From: an uncultured Burkholderiales bacterium | Lineage (GTDB): Bacteria > Pseudomonadota > Gammaproteobacteria > Burkholderiales > Burkholderiaceae_C | Direction of reading: 5' to 3' | Assembly (NCBI GenBank): GCA_903871545.1 | Contig: CAIQHG010000081.1 | Coordinates: 55,739-119,738, forward strand | Length of the DNA: 64,000 nucleotides | Part shown: piece by piece, positions 40,057-50,626 of the stretch | Layout of the letters: each line of letters starts with the position of its first letter | How positions within the stretch are numbered: position 1 is the first letter of the stretch | Notes under the pieces: model-generated | Told to the model about the DNA's origin: nothing | What the model saw: only the letters and a program-made list of their open reading frames with translations | Database searches by the model: none | Made by a program: the position numbers and the translations under genes

Positions 40057-41513
40057 CCATGCGTTGCTTGGCCGTAAAGTGCCCCGCCCGTAGCCGGGAA
40101 GAGTTGATGAAAGTGCAGAGGTAAGGTTTGAATTGTTTTCTGCGGATCCCGCTCCAATTGAAGACCGCAACGACTCAGCAATGAAAAGGTTTCCTTCTCG
40201 CATAACTCTAACTCCTCGTTTGTAAAAGAATAAACGTCCCCGCTTGCAGGTGCGTTGATTAAGCAAAAGATGGATTCTTCTGATACTGAATCTTGCTTAT
40301 TTGAGGCCCTCACCCCAAGACCGCGCTCCTGCGCGCACACATAAACAGTGGGCGTGAGGGGTAGCCGTTTAGTTTGAAAAATATCCCTAAACTCTTTGTC
40401 GTAACTATTTTGAAAGAAAACGTTGTGGCGGTCTAAATTGAACCTTTTCTCATTCACTTTGCACCGCATGCTCCAAGTGAGCGCAGATAAAGAACGCTCT
40501 GTTTTGGGGTCCCTTGTGGGTAGCATCTTGCTTTGAACCTGCGGGCCCAACAAACCGCTGTAAAGTGCATCTATATCGCCGTTAAAAACCACAGCGTTAG
40601 CTTCAATTCTTTCATCTTGGTTTGTTTGAACTGCAGCAACTCTAGCGTTTGATAGCTCAATTCTTTGACAAAGTGTTTCATATTTAAACTGAACCCCTTT
40701 TTCAATACAAAGCCGCTCAATAGTTTGAGCCAAAGACCGCATTCCACCGGCAACGGACCAAACACCGTCCATCTCGACTTGGGCAATGAGCATCAAGGTT
40801 GCTGGGGCACTCCAAGGAGATGATCCACAGTAAGTGGCATACCTTGCAAAGAGTTGTTGAAGTCTTGGGTCATTGAAATAACTTCCTAAACTATCCCATA
40901 AACTTTTCATTGGACCGATGCCAGCCAAGAGCGCGAGGCCGCGAGGTCCAAGCGACATGGCAAGCTTTCTCATGCTGGGTGAGGATTCCCGAATAATCGC
41001 ACCCTCTAGTGCCGCGTAGAGCGATTTGGCAGTTTTACAAAAATTTTTAAACCTCCTGAGCTCCGCAGATCCAGCAAACCGTCCCACCGCATCTTCGCTT
41101 TGCAAAGGATCAGCATAAAGAGTCAGTTGATCTTGCCCAGAATCTTCGCTCCATGCGTGTCTGGCCAATACGCTCAACTGCGTAAGCTTTAACTCACTCT
41201 CCAAGTTAGCGCCTATGCTTGCAAATATTTCCTCAAAAACCCACTTCATCGTAAGCACTGTGGGACCACTGTCTATGCCTTGGTACTCATTTGAATTGGT
41301 GTTTTTACCCAAAGAGCCAGGCCACAGTTGTCTGAGTTTTCCCCCGCACTGCGATTGACCCTCAATGACTGTGACTCGGGCACCAGAGTGCGCCAATAAC
41401 AAAGCGCTTACCAAGCCGCCTATACCTGCACCAACGACCACCACTTTATTGTTAGTAGACTGATGGGGGTGAAGTGGTTTATTTATTTGATTAGAGTTTG
41501 TATGCGTGTTCAT
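39894..41513 (-). CDS. crtD: hydroxyneurosporene 3,4-desaturase (CrtD)
   Basis: A 539-residue CrtI-like FAD-dependent desaturase that introduces the C-3,4 double bond in the spheroidene pathway. The dinucleotide motif is VVVVGAGIGGLVSALLLAHS, then GGKLRQLWPG and DSGPTVLTMKW. The C-terminal block LAGGSVHPGPGLPMAAMSAR fits CrtD rather than CrtI. It begins 20 bases after crtA and its 3' end overlaps the crtC reading frame, giving a crtA-D-C unit. Confidence 0.93.
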   Translation of the reverse strand: MNTHTNSNQINKPLHPHQSTNNKVVVVGAGIGGLVSALLLAHSGARVTVIEGQSQCGGKLRQLWPGSLGKNTNSNEYQGIDSGPTVLTMKWVFEEIFASIGANLESELKLTQLSVLARHAWSEDSGQDQLTLYADPLQSEDAVGRFAGSAELRRFKNFCKTAKSLYAALEGAIIRESSPSMRKLAMSLGPRGLALLAGIGPMKSLWDSLGSYFNDPRLQQLFARYATYCGSSPWSAPATLMLIAQVEMDGVWSVAGGMRSLAQTIERLCIEKGVQFKYETLCQRIELSNARVAAVQTNQDERIEANAVVFNGDIDALYSGLLGPQVQSKMLPTRDPKTERSLSALTWSMRCKVNEKRFNLDRHNVFFQNSYDKEFRDIFQTKRLPLTPTVYVCAQERGLGVRASNKQDSVSEESIFCLINAPASGDVYSFTNEELELCEKETFSLLSRCGLQLERDPQKTIQTLPLHFHQLFPATGGALYGQATHGWLQVFSRSQATTPVKGLFLAGGSVHPGPGLPMAAMSARLGAGAVMEHLGLTKR

Positions 41514-41533
41514 CTACGAAAGAATTTAAAAGA

Positions 41534-42406
41534 TCAAACACACAACTCGTATGGAGCGATAAGCTTTGAGTTGTAATTAAACACTTTACCCATCCAATCC
41601 CCATGCATGTGTAAAACTTTCATGCGAACAAACATTGATTCAGTAAAAAAAGAATTTTTTTTAGCTGCCGCAATAGCCTTCAAATGTGCGCCTTGTTGGG
41701 CATAGTCGATCAAAGACTTTGTGTCTCTCCATAAGCTAAATGTGCACTGCCTGAGAAGTGGCGCCTCACCTAAACCCATGGCCAGTTCACACCCGGCCGC
41801 TTTGTGCAGGTCTTCTTGTGCTGGGGGAGCGTAACGCCAAAAAGATACCGCTTTTGATGCGCGGATACTGCCCCTAGTCAAAGAGGCTACATAGGGGTCA
41901 TGATGAGAATCAGTTGTTTGAGTTTCACACTCAACTTCATTTGGGGGGAATTGTTGATTTGGTTTTTGAGACTCCAATAAATCACGATTGAAATCAGGAT
42001 TGGAGACTTCTTTTAACAACTCTTTGGTCTGCCAACCTTGGCCGTCCCAAGTTCCCCTGCATGAGTTCACTTGTAAAATACCTTGCCAAGACTCTCGACT
42101 CTTTTCCCTGTAGATCTGGTTCTCTTGGCTTTTTAAATAATCGCTAGCATTTTGAATTCCATCAAAAACGAATATCAAACCTTGGTGTGTTGAGCTTGGT
42201 CTCAAACCAAATCCGCCCCCCTCACCGGAGCCCATAATTTTGGCAAACAACAAACCAGATATTGTTTTGAAAAACCCGCTCGTACCCCACATTAACTTAA
42301 GCCAAGCCCATGAACGGTGCTGAGGTAAAAAATCAAACAACAAGATAACAACCACGCCGTTTATAGGGGACTGGGCAGTTGATGAATTGTTTTGAAGTGC
42401 TGGCAT
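41534..42406 (-). CDS. crtA: spheroidene monooxygenase
   Basis: A 290-residue CrtA homologue that uses O2 to convert spheroidene to the ketocarotenoid spheroidenone. Family blocks are VVVILLFDFLPQHRSWAWLK at the N-terminus, SLTRGSIRASKAVSFWRYAP in the middle and GLGEAPLLRQCTFSLWRD near the end. It is longer than Rhodobacter CrtA (about 240) because of a polar, Gln/Asn-rich insert at about residues 110-170. It follows pufC by 164 bases on the same strand. Confidence 0.9.
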   Translation of the reverse strand: MPALQNNSSTAQSPINGVVVILLFDFLPQHRSWAWLKLMWGTSGFFKTISGLLFAKIMGSGEGGGFGLRPSSTHQGLIFVFDGIQNASDYLKSQENQIYREKSRESWQGILQVNSCRGTWDGQGWQTKELLKEVSNPDFNRDLLESQKPNQQFPPNEVECETQTTDSHHDPYVASLTRGSIRASKAVSFWRYAPPAQEDLHKAAGCELAMGLGEAPLLRQCTFSLWRDTKSLIDYAQQGAHLKAIAAAKKNSFFTESMFVRMKVLHMHGDWMGKVFNYNSKLIAPYELCV

Positions 42407-42495
42407 GACTATAGAACATGAACAACACGCGTCCTCTTTAAAAAAGAAGTTGACCCGGGTTAAACATCCTTAAAAAAACAAACTTAATTTGAAAT

Positions 42496-42534
42496 GTTGG
42501 GGCCCAAATCACTAGGCTTTGAACGCGCCCCAAC
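42496..42534 (-). terminator. hairpin downstream of pufC
   Basis: An 8-bp GC-rich stem (GTTGGGGC at 42496-42503 with GCCCCAAC at 42527-42534) with a 23-base loop lies 37 bases after the pufC stop. No strong T-run follows, so it may protect the puf mRNA 3' end or partially terminate before crtA. Confidence 0.5.
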
Positions 42535-42570
42535 TCCTTTGCAGATCCTGTTGTTACAGATTTATGGTTC

Positions 42571-43659
42571 TCACCGCTTTGAAACTTTTATATCTGCCTT
42601 GGTATCACTAATTTTCACCGGCGTGACTTTAGTGGCATCGGGTTGGCTCGAGTGATAGGTCTGCAACTCTGGATAATCTTGAGCCATTTTTGCGCCGTTC
42701 AAAGGCTTGTATACACCTTGGTGACAAGTTGCGCAGTAAACCTTTGCCACATCCCCAGTTTCTCCCAATCGGTTTGCAGGAAAAGTACTTTTAAGCGGCT
42801 CCATATATTTCAGGTTCAAGTCGCGTGCCAATCGTATTCCGTACCATGCAGTGGCACGTTGTGGGGGACTATCCTCCCAACTTGAGAAGGAACGCGTGTT
42901 GTGACAGTAAGTACAGTTGACACCAAGCGAGGTTGCCATGTGGGTCATCAAACCGTAGGTCCACTCAGCTTGTTTAGTGGAGTGTTTATTCCCGCTTGGA
43001 AGTGCAGTAACTCCGTTCACACGAATGTCTTTAGAGCCCAACAAAAATGGGGTAAATGGATCGTTAGGCAATGATGAGAGACCAACGCTTTGTGCGGGTT
43101 CATTTTGCCCTGCCTTGCCGCCCATAAAGTCAGATCCCATCGGTGTATCGTCGCGTTTGAACCATATTTGTTGAGGAATATTATTTCCCCTATGGCAGGT
43201 ATAGCAAGTAACCCCAGTGGTTGAGACGTGGGAGGACCAGTCTGTGTTGATATGTTGATTCATTTGAATCATTTTTCTAGCCACTACTTTTGTATATTTA
43301 GAATCCTCAGCAAAATTAACCGGATTGTGGCAGTAGACACAGCCCTCATTCGGTGCAACCCATGAGGTCATGGAAACCATCAACCGAGTGAACTGGGCTG
43401 CAGATAATCCGCCCAACACTTGGACGTTTTTGTAAACCTGTCCAGCACGAGGGCCATCAGTTGGAGCTTGGGGTAAGGCGACAGGTACAACGTTGTTGTC
43501 AGCCAAAGCCGCTACGGTCCTTGGGTTGTAGATTTCAACCATTCCGGTACCTCTATACCCGTGTTGGACGCTGTCCATTGGCGGTCTCTCACAACCCGAC
43601 AACAAAAAGACCGAACTTACAGATATTAGCGCTAAAAATTTAATTGCATATGCTCTCAT
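42571..43659 (-). CDS. pufC: reaction-centre tetraheme cytochrome c
   Basis: A 362-residue periplasmic lipoprotein that re-reduces the photo-oxidised special pair. Residues 1-23 form a lipoprotein signal with lipobox LSGC (Cys23). Four CxxCH heme sites are present: CVYCH, CYTCH, CTYCH and CATCH, with Met axial-ligand candidates upstream of the first three. The start overlaps the pufM stop by four bases. The last 40 residues are Lys/Thr/Asp-rich and probably flexible. Confidence 0.96.
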   Translation of the reverse strand: MRAYAIKFLALISVSSVFLLSGCERPPMDSVQHGYRGTGMVEIYNPRTVAALADNNVVPVALPQAPTDGPRAGQVYKNVQVLGGLSAAQFTRLMVSMTSWVAPNEGCVYCHNPVNFAEDSKYTKVVARKMIQMNQHINTDWSSHVSTTGVTCYTCHRGNNIPQQIWFKRDDTPMGSDFMGGKAGQNEPAQSVGLSSLPNDPFTPFLLGSKDIRVNGVTALPSGNKHSTKQAEWTYGLMTHMATSLGVNCTYCHNTRSFSSWEDSPPQRATAWYGIRLARDLNLKYMEPLKSTFPANRLGETGDVAKVYCATCHQGVYKPLNGAKMAQDYPELQTYHSSQPDATKVTPVKISDTKADIKVSKR

Positions 43660-44633
43660 GGCTTAACTCCTGTAAGAGTTGCAGGATCTATTGTGTGCGG
43701 GAAAACTGATGGGTAGGGAGGAGCAACATGGTGCTTAACAGCCCACAAATACCAATTATCAACAACGGTTCCAGTCAGTAAGATACCAATCCCTCCAACT
43801 AAGGGACACAATACCGCAAACCACCAAGCCCATCTGTGAATGGACTCCATCGTTGCGTTAAAGCCCATTGTCCATCTCCAAAAAAGGGCCGCCCTTTCGG
43901 AGGCGGTTCCGCGGTCTACGATTTGTTCAATCTCTCTCTCACCTCCGTAGCGACCTACGGCAAGAATTGTGGCTCCGTGCATGGCAAAGAGTAAAACAGA
44001 TCCATACAAAAAGACAATCGATAGTGCGTGAAATGGGTTGTAAAACAAGTTACCGTACCTAAGAGAGAAAGCCGCTGTCCAGTCCAGGTGGGGGAAAATA
44101 CCAAAAGGGACAGCCTCACACCAACACCCCATCAACAGGGGTCTGAAAAATCCTAGCACTAAAAATAACCAGATAGCACCTGTAAAGGCCCACGGTACGT
44201 GAGTGCCTAGGCCAAGTTGTCTTGCACGCCGATAGGTTCTTGCCCACCAAAGAAGTATCGATATTGTTAAAAACAAACCCGCTATCATCCACCAACCGCC
44301 TTGGTTGAGTGGGGGTAAATGTAGACCGTAAACAGGTGCCGGTGGCTCTAACGCCAACCAAAACAACTGTCTCACAAATTGAATGGGGCTGAAATTGACC
44401 GAGGCAAGCATGTTCATGCCCATGATGTTGATGGACAAGATACCAAAGATCAGAGAGGCAACACCAAGAGTTCCTAAGTACAACGGCCCGATTTGGGCAT
44501 TACCTAGTCTACCGGCCAGGTGAAATAAAAAGGGCTTGATGATGCGTGGATCATTTCCCCTTGAAAGGGGAATTCCTTCGCTAGTGGGTCCAGTTACTTG
44601 AACTGTAGTAAAAAGATTTTGATATTGCCCCAT
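43656..44633 (-). CDS. pufM: reaction centre subunit M
   Basis: A 325-residue five-helix RC subunit. The His ligands of bacteriochlorophyll and iron are expected in [34 protein letters not shown] and [14 protein letters not shown]. The N-terminal [19 protein letters not shown] is typical of PufM. It begins 81 bases after pufL and is translationally coupled to pufC. There is no C-terminal extension and no pufX-like gene follows. Confidence 0.97.
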   Translation of the reverse strand: MGQYQNLFTTVQVTGPTSEGIPLSRGNDPRIIKPFLFHLAGRLGNAQIGPLYLGTLGVASLIFGILSINIMGMNMLASVNFSPIQFVRQLFWLALEPPAPVYGLHLPPLNQGGWWMIAGLFLTISILLWWARTYRRARQLGLGTHVPWAFTGAIWLFLVLGFFRPLLMGCWCEAVPFGIFPHLDWTAAFSLRYGNLFYNPFHALSIVFLYGSVLLFAMHGATILAVGRYGGEREIEQIVDRGTASERAALFWRWTMGFNATMESIHRWAWWFAVLCPLVGGIGILLTGTVVDNWYLWAVKHHVAPPYPSVFPHTIDPATLTGVKP

Positions 44634-44714
44634 GCTTTGCTTCCCCCTTAATTCTCTTGATTCTTGTAACCTAAATATTTGACTTATTTCTTAACCGATT
44701 TGTGATGTATGTGC

Positions 44715-45539
44715 TTAACGCCAAATAGGCATGTTCAACCACCAACCCCACCACTCTGGCCAACCGCGTGACCAAAACGGTCCACTAATTACGATACAAA
44801 CTGCGGAGAAAAATACCGCTGCCAATGCTAAAAATAATCCTAACCTGTGAATGCCTAGGGTACCCACAGAGTATCCAATGATGTCTCTAAAAAAAGTATC
44901 CTCATGTTCAGGTGTTTTTACTACTTCGCCAGATTTTGGATTAGTTGCTGACAGCACTAACGCGCCGTGCAAAGATAAAGCAAAAGTGGTGGTGAAGAAA
45001 AAAGTAACTGCAAGCATGTGAGCAGGGTTGTAATGAAAATGCAGGTACTGATAACCCACATTGGAGACCCAGTCCAAATGGCTGAAGATGCCGTAAGGAA
45101 AAGCGTGTCCCCACGCTCCCATTAAAACGGGCCTGATCACTTCCAGTGTGAAATAAGCAAATATTGCAAAGCTGTATGCGATTGGAACGTGGTAGCCCAT
45201 TCCCAATTTACGGCATATCTCAACCTCCCTCAACGCCCAGGACCCAAAGGCACCTAAAGCGCAGACTGTGATCCATTGCCACAAACCCCCTTTAAGCATA
45301 GGGGCCATTTTTAGGCCATAAGACAGATCGGGCGGAGCAATACTAATTTGCCACAGATTCCAAGTAGGACCCATAGCTGCGCCGTACAAAATGAGCATTG
45401 TTCCAAGCACTGAGAAAAAAATTGTCGTGACTCCAAAGAACCCCACAAAGAAGGGACCCACCCAAAAGTCGAACAAATCACCCCCAATTAGGGTGCCCCC
45501 TCGTACACGGTATTTTTTCTCAAAACTCAGCATGGCCAT
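44715..45539 (-). CDS. pufL: reaction centre subunit L
   Basis: A 274-residue five-helix RC subunit starting [21 protein letters not shown] chose the ATG at 45539 because GGAGG stands eight bases upstream and the family starts here; an ATG 30 bases earlier is less likely. Conserved blocks are [33 protein letters not shown] with the iron-ligand His, and [16 protein letters not shown]. It follows pufA after about 156 bases, a spacer with a small hairpin. Confidence 0.97.
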   Translation of the reverse strand: MAMLSFEKKYRVRGGTLIGGDLFDFWVGPFFVGFFGVTTIFFSVLGTMLILYGAAMGPTWNLWQISIAPPDLSYGLKMAPMLKGGLWQWITVCALGAFGSWALREVEICRKLGMGYHVPIAYSFAIFAYFTLEVIRPVLMGAWGHAFPYGIFSHLDWVSNVGYQYLHFHYNPAHMLAVTFFFTTTFALSLHGALVLSATNPKSGEVVKTPEHEDTFFRDIIGYSVGTLGIHRLGLFLALAAVFFSAVCIVISGPFWSRGWPEWWGWWLNMPIWR

Positions 45540-45664
45540 CTTCAAGCCCTCCTGCGCCATTAAAGGCAATAAAAAATAAAAATTAACGAATTAAAGCCAA
45601 AACATTTCAAGCGTCTGAGATGGGCAAGTGCAAAAAGTTTAGTCCTCAAACTCCGCTCAAAGCA

Positions 45665-45686
45665 CCTGCACCACTTCCTCTGCAGG
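45665..45686 (-). other. intercistronic hairpin between pufA and pufL
   Basis: CCTGCA and TGCAGG form a 6-bp stem with a ten-base loop about ten bases after the pufA stop. In Rhodobacter, hairpins at this place protect the pufBA segment from decay and set the LH1 to RC ratio. The stem here is short, so the role is tentative. Confidence 0.4.
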
Positions 45687-45695
45687 ATGGTTAAA

Positions 45696-45899
45696 TTAAG
45701 ACTTAACTTCACCAACTGGCGCAGGCATTGGCGCATTTTGCGCAGCAGCAGGCGTAGTTGGTTTTCTAGGTCCATCAAACCAGTTATAACGATTTGTACT
45801 GAGCAACACGAGGTGAATCATTGCTGCTAGTGCAAATAGAAAAATTCCCTGAACCACCATGGCCCTTAAGGGATCAAACAATCGCCAAATTCTCCACAT
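45696..45899 (-). CDS. pufA: light-harvesting LH1 alpha polypeptide
   Basis: A 67-residue LH1 alpha chain: [18 protein letters not shown] start, one helix, BChl-ligand His29 in [11 protein letters not shown], and NRYNWFDG with the Trp eleven residues after the His that hydrogen-bonds the pigment. The tail is Ala/Pro-rich. An AGGAG site lies seven to eight bases upstream of the ATG. It starts only ten bases after the stop of a 74-codon gene that separates it from pufB. Confidence 0.94.
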   Translation of the reverse strand: MWRIWRLFDPLRAMVVQGIFLFALAAMIHLVLLSTNRYNWFDGPRKPTTPAAAQNAPMPAPVGEVKS

Positions 45900-45909
45900 G
45901 GCATCTCTC

Positions 45910-46134
45910 CTAGTTAATATGGGACATAAAGTTGTACACCGCCTCTTTGGTCCCAATAAAGATGTTTTGAGAATCCTCAGACACACTCAGCCAAGTCTTC
46001 CAGTGAATGCCGATCAATTGACCCAGCAAAGACACCGTAAACAAGACTAAAAAACTTGCACCAAAGATTAACAAATCACTCAAATTCTCTTTAAAAGAGA
46101 TTACGTTATTGGGCTCATTGATCATTTCTGACAT
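45910..46134 (-). CDS. unassigned single-helix protein inserted between pufB and pufA
   Basis: A 74-residue product not known to me from any puf operon. It has its own AGGAG site eight bases before the ATG, starts 39 bases after pufB and ends ten bases before pufA, so it must be on the pufBA mRNA. The N-terminal 18 residues are polar ([16 protein letters not shown]); a helix spans about 20-42 ([20 protein letters not shown]...); then [12 protein letters not shown] and a polar amphipathic tail. The only His near the helix (His44) sits at its C-terminal edge, unlike the buried ligand of alpha or beta chains. A core-complex accessory subunit with a PufX-, PufY- or gamma-like role is plausible; that is inference from place and topology only. 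Confidence 0.85.
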   Translation of the reverse strand: MSEMINEPNNVISFKENLSDLLIFGASFLVLFTVSLLGQLIGIHWKTWLSVSEDSQNIFIGTKEAVYNFMSHIN

Positions 46135-46173
46135 GGCAGTGACTCCTCGATTAAAAAATTTACTTACTCTGAC

Positions 46174-46317
46174 TTAGAACCAGGGCCGCCATGCCCAGAC
46201 CAACATGTGAGCAATCACAGCTACTGCTGTAAAACCCACTAATCCTTGGACCCAGTAATGGTGGAACTCCTTAGCTTCTTCGTCAGTCAGGCCGGAGATT
46301 GAATTCCGATTAGACAT
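46174..46317 (-). CDS. pufB: light-harvesting LH1 beta polypeptide
   Basis: A 47-residue LH1 beta chain: [20 protein letters not shown], one helix, BChl-ligand His38 in [15 protein letters not shown] with the C-terminal WRPWF motif. An AAGGAG site seven bases upstream supports the ATG at 46317. It opens the puf part of the bchCXYZ-puf superoperon. Between it and bchZ lie about 190 bases with no recognisable pufQ. Confidence 0.94.
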   Translation of the reverse strand: MSNRNSISGLTDEEAKEFHHYWVQGLVGFTAVAVIAHMLVWAWRPWF

Positions 46318-46506
46318 ATGAATGCTCCTTCGTTAAAAAATTGGCCTTGTCGACCACTGACGCGCTCAGCCCGCGCACCCTGGGCAGCCGCAACCCGACG
46401 TTGCTGCATGAGGTAAGAATTGCCAATCTTTGGGCGCACAAACCAGTGCAAATGACCCTCAGCAATTCAAAGAAAAGATTAATGTGTGGAGATATTAGAA
46501 ATGTCC

Positions 46507-48030
46507 TCATGCAGTCACACCTTTAACTGACTCAGCAGGGGCCGAGCTACTTGGGTTTGTCTGCTCGGGCGCCGCCATGCCCAATGATTTAGCGGTCTCC
46601 AGCAAAAGCTCAGCACTAACCTCTTGCTCACTAAGGGCTTGGGCGGCGCGGTCTGTTGCATCTCTAAGCGTTTTGGCAACTGAGATTTGAATGAGCACGG
46701 GCTGTGAGCTCACGCACTGTCTGAGTAATTCCTGTGCCTGAGCACTCCAAGGCAATTGCGACGGTGCAACTACGCCTCTAGATAGTGTGGACTCTGCTTT
46801 GTCCATCTCTGTGCCGAGGGGTAAGATATTAAAGAGTGCATCAAACAGTGCATTGCACACCTCTTGCACCAAGTAGGTTGCTCCGCTGTAGCCCATAAAG
46901 GGCGTGCCCGTGTGCCGTCGAATGATGGCGCCCGGAAAGGATGCGGGTATAAAGCAGGGCTTCATTGGACCGCGGGCAGCCATCTCGCTTAAATACATTC
47001 TCTCGTTGTAACTACCAAAGAGGATCAACGGAGTTTTACTATGCACCAAGCTTCTAACTTCTTCGTTGTTGGTCTTTTGACCCGGCAAACGGGGCACAGA
47101 AAACCGACAAGGCAGTCCCATCTCATCTTCAAGAAAATGCTTTAACCCTCTTGAATAAGTCTCATTGGCTACCACAGCAAAACTAGCTGTTGCAAAGAAA
47201 TCTTGAGTCACCGATCTCCACAGGTCCCACAAAGGCTTCAAAGTTGTGTGGCGTTCACGCTCAATGAAGGGCTCCGGGTCTAGGCCCAATAACTCACCGA
47301 GTTTGCGCAGGAAAAGTGTGGTGCTGTGCAAACCAATGGGTGCTTGCAAATAAGGACGGTCCAAAGTTTCACATAGCATGCGACCGAACTCTCGGTACAT
47401 ACAGATATTCACATCCGCCTCTACCAATCTACTGACATCGGTGAGGTGTGAGCCTAGCGGAAATATCAAATTGATATCTGCGCCGATACCGCTCACCAAC
47501 CGTTTGATCTCTGCCACATCGCTGGCAGAATTAAACACTCCGTAGCTCGGTCCGATGATATTGACACGGGCTCGCTCACCCTCTTTTCGAACACGCTTGG
47601 GTACTTTTTTCAGGCCGTACTCGCTCCATAGCCAAAAAATGGCCCGGTTCGCACATTGCCACTGATCCTCATCAATAGTGCGGGGCAAAAAACGAATAAG
47701 GTTCGTCCCCTCCGGGGTCACGCCACCACCGATCATCTCTGCAATTGAGCCTGTCACTACCACTGCTGGCAAATCTGGATCTAAGGAGGCGTGTGCTCGC
47801 TTCATGGCGCCCTCTGTGCCCTCGCGTCCAAGTTCCTCCTCAGCAAGTCCGGTGACCACAATAGGCAACTCGTGTGGGGGCAATGCATCTGTGTAGTGCA
47901 ACACTGATGTAACGGGTAGGTTCTCACATCCAACTGGGCCGTCAATAACTACTTGTAAACCTTTGATGGCGGTAAACACGTAAACAGCACCCCAGTATCC
48001 ACCTGCACGGTCGTGATCAATTACAAACAT
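46507..48030 (-). CDS. bchZ: chlorophyllide a reductase subunit Z
   Basis: A 507-residue NifK-like subunit of chlorophyllide a oxidoreductase (COR), which reduces the B ring. [20 protein letters not shown] holds a cluster-ligand Cys. [20 protein letters not shown] and [20 protein letters not shown] are family blocks. Its ATG overlaps the bchY stop by one base (TAATG). The C-terminal 40 residues are Ala/Ser-rich. Confidence 0.97.
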   Translation of the reverse strand: MFVIDHDRAGGYWGAVYVFTAIKGLQVVIDGPVGCENLPVTSVLHYTDALPPHELPIVVTGLAEEELGREGTEGAMKRAHASLDPDLPAVVVTGSIAEMIGGGVTPEGTNLIRFLPRTIDEDQWQCANRAIFWLWSEYGLKKVPKRVRKEGERARVNIIGPSYGVFNSASDVAEIKRLVSGIGADINLIFPLGSHLTDVSRLVEADVNICMYREFGRMLCETLDRPYLQAPIGLHSTTLFLRKLGELLGLDPEPFIERERHTTLKPLWDLWRSVTQDFFATASFAVVANETYSRGLKHFLEDEMGLPCRFSVPRLPGQKTNNEEVRSLVHSKTPLILFGSYNERMYLSEMAARGPMKPCFIPASFPGAIIRRHTGTPFMGYSGATYLVQEVCNALFDALFNILPLGTEMDKAESTLSRGVVAPSQLPWSAQAQELLRQCVSSQPVLIQISVAKTLRDATDRAAQALSEQEVSAELLLETAKSLGMAAPEQTNPSSSAPAESVKGVTA

Positions 48031-49565
48031 TAGCCCATCTCCTGCGCTTTGCGTTGTTTGTTTTTTTTCTCCATTTGTCGCCTGTTATCAGCCCGAAACT
48101 CAGGTCTATCGACTGGTTTTTCACCCCAAACACCTGCCAAATCGCCTTGGCCAGTCGTTCCAAAGAAGTCTTTCATTTTGTTAAAACGGTCTTGATTATT
48201 GATCGCGGCGTTTACGACTTGAATCAAAGAGCCCGCACCGGCAACGCCCATCAAGGGTCGCGCAGAAATTAAATTAGTGAAGTAAAGAGAGGGTATACAG
48301 GCCTCTTTAGCGTACTGCACGACTGGGGTGGTACCAATGGCTAAATTTGGCTTGAACTCTTGCACTGCATCTAAATCTTGCTCAAGCGAGGCCCTAAATT
48401 GGACCTGTACGCCCTTGGATTTAAGCCACTCTGCGTCAAGCGCGTTCCAAGGCGTCGCAGGACAGGCAGAGCCCACATACCTTAAATCTGCGCCACACTC
48501 AACTAGCAGTCGAGCAACTATCAACTCAGAGCCTTCGTAGCCACTGAGAGTAATTCGCCCATTTATCTTTTGTTGAGACAAAACAGCTTTGATTATGGGT
48601 AACGCTTTATTGCGAGCTTCATCAATTAAAGCTTGCGCAACACCGGCACTTTGTCCAATGTTTTGCAGCCAGTCGTGGGTACCCTCAACCCCAACTGGTG
48701 CAGACCCTACGATTGGGCGCCCTGCGGCCTCAAACTCTCTGATGCTCGCGGTGTAAAAAGGGTGAATAGCGGCGACCACGGAGCAATCGATTGCGGCGTA
48801 AAGCTCTCTCCACTCGCGGGTTGGAACGCTAGTGCCTACCGCTAATTTCATAGGCTCGATTAACTGCGCAATGCCCATGGGGTCTGCTGGGAACATCTCG
48901 CCCAGCAAAGTAATGGTCGGGTTTTGCTGCCTCCCTTTTCGGGGCGCTTGGACAGGACCACTCATGATCTCTTGGCGAGCGTATTTAAGCATCGCACCTG
49001 CCAATACGTCCTTTGCCTCAGCGTGGGTGGGCACTCCAAATCCAGGTACATCGATACCGATAATGCGAACGCCGTTAATCTCTTTAGGTAAAAGCTGCAA
49101 AGGAACGCCACTGGCAGTTGGAACGCATAAATTGATAATCACGATCGCGTCGTATTTCTGGGGATCAGCTTGCTCGTGAACAGATTCACGAATATCTTCG
49201 AATAGTTTGCCAGTTACTAAAGTCTCAGAGTTGAAGGGAACATAGCCCACACTGCGCCTAGCACCGTAAAAGTGAGAAGTAAAGGTCAATCCGTAAACAC
49301 AACATGCTGAGCCAGACAGGATGGTTGCTGTACGGCTCATGCGAAGACCAACCCTTAGGGATCCAAACGCAGGACACATACTTTGAGGCTGGTCGTGTGG
49401 GCCTTTTGGATAATCCAGTGCGTAGCGCTCAAGCACCTCACTCTTACCAGCGCTGCGAGCGGCGTCTAGGAGCGTTTGCTCGCCTCCGTGACAAGCAGCT
49501 CCCTCGGCGAGAGCTGGCTGCACGGATTTTATGGGTATGGTGACGGGTATGGATTTGGATTGCAT
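48030..49565 (-). CDS. bchY: chlorophyllide a reductase subunit Y
   Basis: A 511-residue NifD-like COR subunit. Cluster Cys residues are expected in [29 protein letters not shown] and [30 protein letters not shown] and [15 protein letters not shown] are further conserved blocks. It starts 29 bases after bchX and is coupled to bchZ. Confidence 0.97.
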   Translation of the reverse strand: MQSKSIPVTIPIKSVQPALAEGAACHGGEQTLLDAARSAGKSEVLERYALDYPKGPHDQPQSMCPAFGSLRVGLRMSRTATILSGSACCVYGLTFTSHFYGARRSVGYVPFNSETLVTGKLFEDIRESVHEQADPQKYDAIVIINLCVPTASGVPLQLLPKEINGVRIIGIDVPGFGVPTHAEAKDVLAGAMLKYARQEIMSGPVQAPRKGRQQNPTITLLGEMFPADPMGIAQLIEPMKLAVGTSVPTREWRELYAAIDCSVVAAIHPFYTASIREFEAAGRPIVGSAPVGVEGTHDWLQNIGQSAGVAQALIDEARNKALPIIKAVLSQQKINGRITLSGYEGSELIVARLLVECGADLRYVGSACPATPWNALDAEWLKSKGVQVQFRASLEQDLDAVQEFKPNLAIGTTPVVQYAKEACIPSLYFTNLISARPLMGVAGAGSLIQVVNAAINNQDRFNKMKDFFGTTGQGDLAGVWGEKPVDRPEFRADNRRQMEKKNKQRKAQEMG

Positions 49566-49594
49566 AATTTAAAAATTTCTGCTGATTAGCGTGT

Positions 49595-50626
49595 TCAAAC
49601 TTCGTCGTAGATAACTTCAAGGGTAGGTTTATTGATGACCGTAGCCCCTCTCATATCAAACTCTGTGGCTGGCTCTAAAACGACATTGCGACCAACCGAG
49701 TCTGCGCTGAAGAGGGACAGGAGCTCATCTTGTGTGAGAGGCTTTGGACGCATAGGAGGCGCGTCGCCCACGTTTTGAGCCAAACTCTCAAAGAGTGGGC
49801 CCCACTGGGTGCCTGGACGACCGATGATTTCGTAACTTGCGCTTTTTCTGCGAATATCATCATCTGCGGGTATTGCAGAGAGCACGGGGATGCCCGCGTG
49901 TTCGGCAAATTTTGCGGCCTCACCCGTACCATCATCTTTGTTGATGACCATGCCGGCGACGCCGACGTTGCCGCCCAATTTGCGGAAATACTCAACCGCC
50001 GAACAAACGTTATTGGCAACGTACAAAGACTGCAGATCGTTGGAGGCAACGACGATCACCTTTTGACACATGTCTCGAGCAATGGGTAGACCAAACCCTC
50101 CGCAGACCACGTCCCCTAGAAAATCAAGTAAAACATAATCAAAACCCCACTCATGAAAACCCAGCTTCTCAAGGGTCTCAAAACCGTGGATGATGCCTCG
50201 ACCACCGCACCCGCGTCCCACCTCGGGGCCACCGAGCTCCATCGCGTAGACGCCGTCACGCTTAAAGCACACATCCCCAATGCTCACCGCCTCTCCGGCT
50301 AGTTTCTTCTTCGATGAGGTCTCAATAATGGTTGGACAGGCTTTACCCCCAAATAGCAAACTCGTTGTATCGCTCTTGGGGTCGCATCCAATGAGTAAAA
50401 CTTTTTTACCCTGCTGAGCCATCATGTAACTGAGATTGGCGAGCGTAAAGCTCTTGCCGATACCGCCTTTACCGTAAATGGCGATGATTTGTGTTTCTTT
50501 GGTTACTTCCCCCGTATGAACCTTTACGGGCTCTTGGCTGGCCTCTTCTCTTAGTCTTTTTGTGAACTGAATGGTTTGTTCCTGAGGAGCGGCACCATTT
50601 GTTTTATTAGGCACGTTAGTGGACAT
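49595..50626 (-). CDS. bchX: chlorophyllide a reductase ATPase X
   Basis: A 343-residue NifH-like ATPase that supplies electrons to BchYZ. The P-loop is [19 protein letters not shown], with GCDPKSDTTSLLFGG as switch, and cluster cysteines in GRGCGGRG and [10 protein letters not shown] chose the ATG at 50626, which overlaps the bchC stop by one base and has GGAG six bases upstream; an earlier ATG at 50671 lies inside bchC. Confidence 0.96.
   Translation of the reverse strand: MSTNVPNKTNGAAPQEQTIQFTKRLREEASQEPVKVHTGEVTKETQIIAIYGKGGIGKSFTLANLSYMMAQQGKKVLLIGCDPKSDTTSLLFGGKACPTIIETSSKKKLAGEAVSIGDVCFKRDGVYAMELGGPEVGRGCGGRGIIHGFETLEKLGFHEWGFDYVLLDFLGDVVCGGFGLPIARDMCQKVIVVASNDLQSLYVANNVCSAVEYFRKLGGNVGVAGMVINKDDGTGEAAKFAEHAGIPVLSAIPADDDIRRKSASYEIIGRPGTQWGPLFESLAQNVGDAPPMRPKPLTQDELLSLFSADSVGRNVVLEPATEFDMRGATVINKPTLEVIYDEV

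Noticed and set aside
38974..40266. Reading crtC from the farthest upstream ATG (430 codons) or as a crtD-crtC fusion
   Set aside because: The upstream part is crtD sequence in the wrong frame and crtD has its own stop; the two proteins are separate.
45910..46134. Calling the inserted puf gene pufX
   Set aside because: PufX is encoded after pufM and has a Gly-rich helix; this sequence shares only size and topology.
46287..46409. Short GC-rich frame (MQQRRVAAAQG...) overlapping the pufB start
   Set aside because: It overlaps pufB in another frame and has no ribosome site; composition alone is not enough to call a gene.
46310..46510. 66-codon frame between bchZ and pufB as a pufQ candidate
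   Set aside because: It starts inside the bchZ end and runs into the pufB start; the product shows no PufQ features or clear helix pattern.
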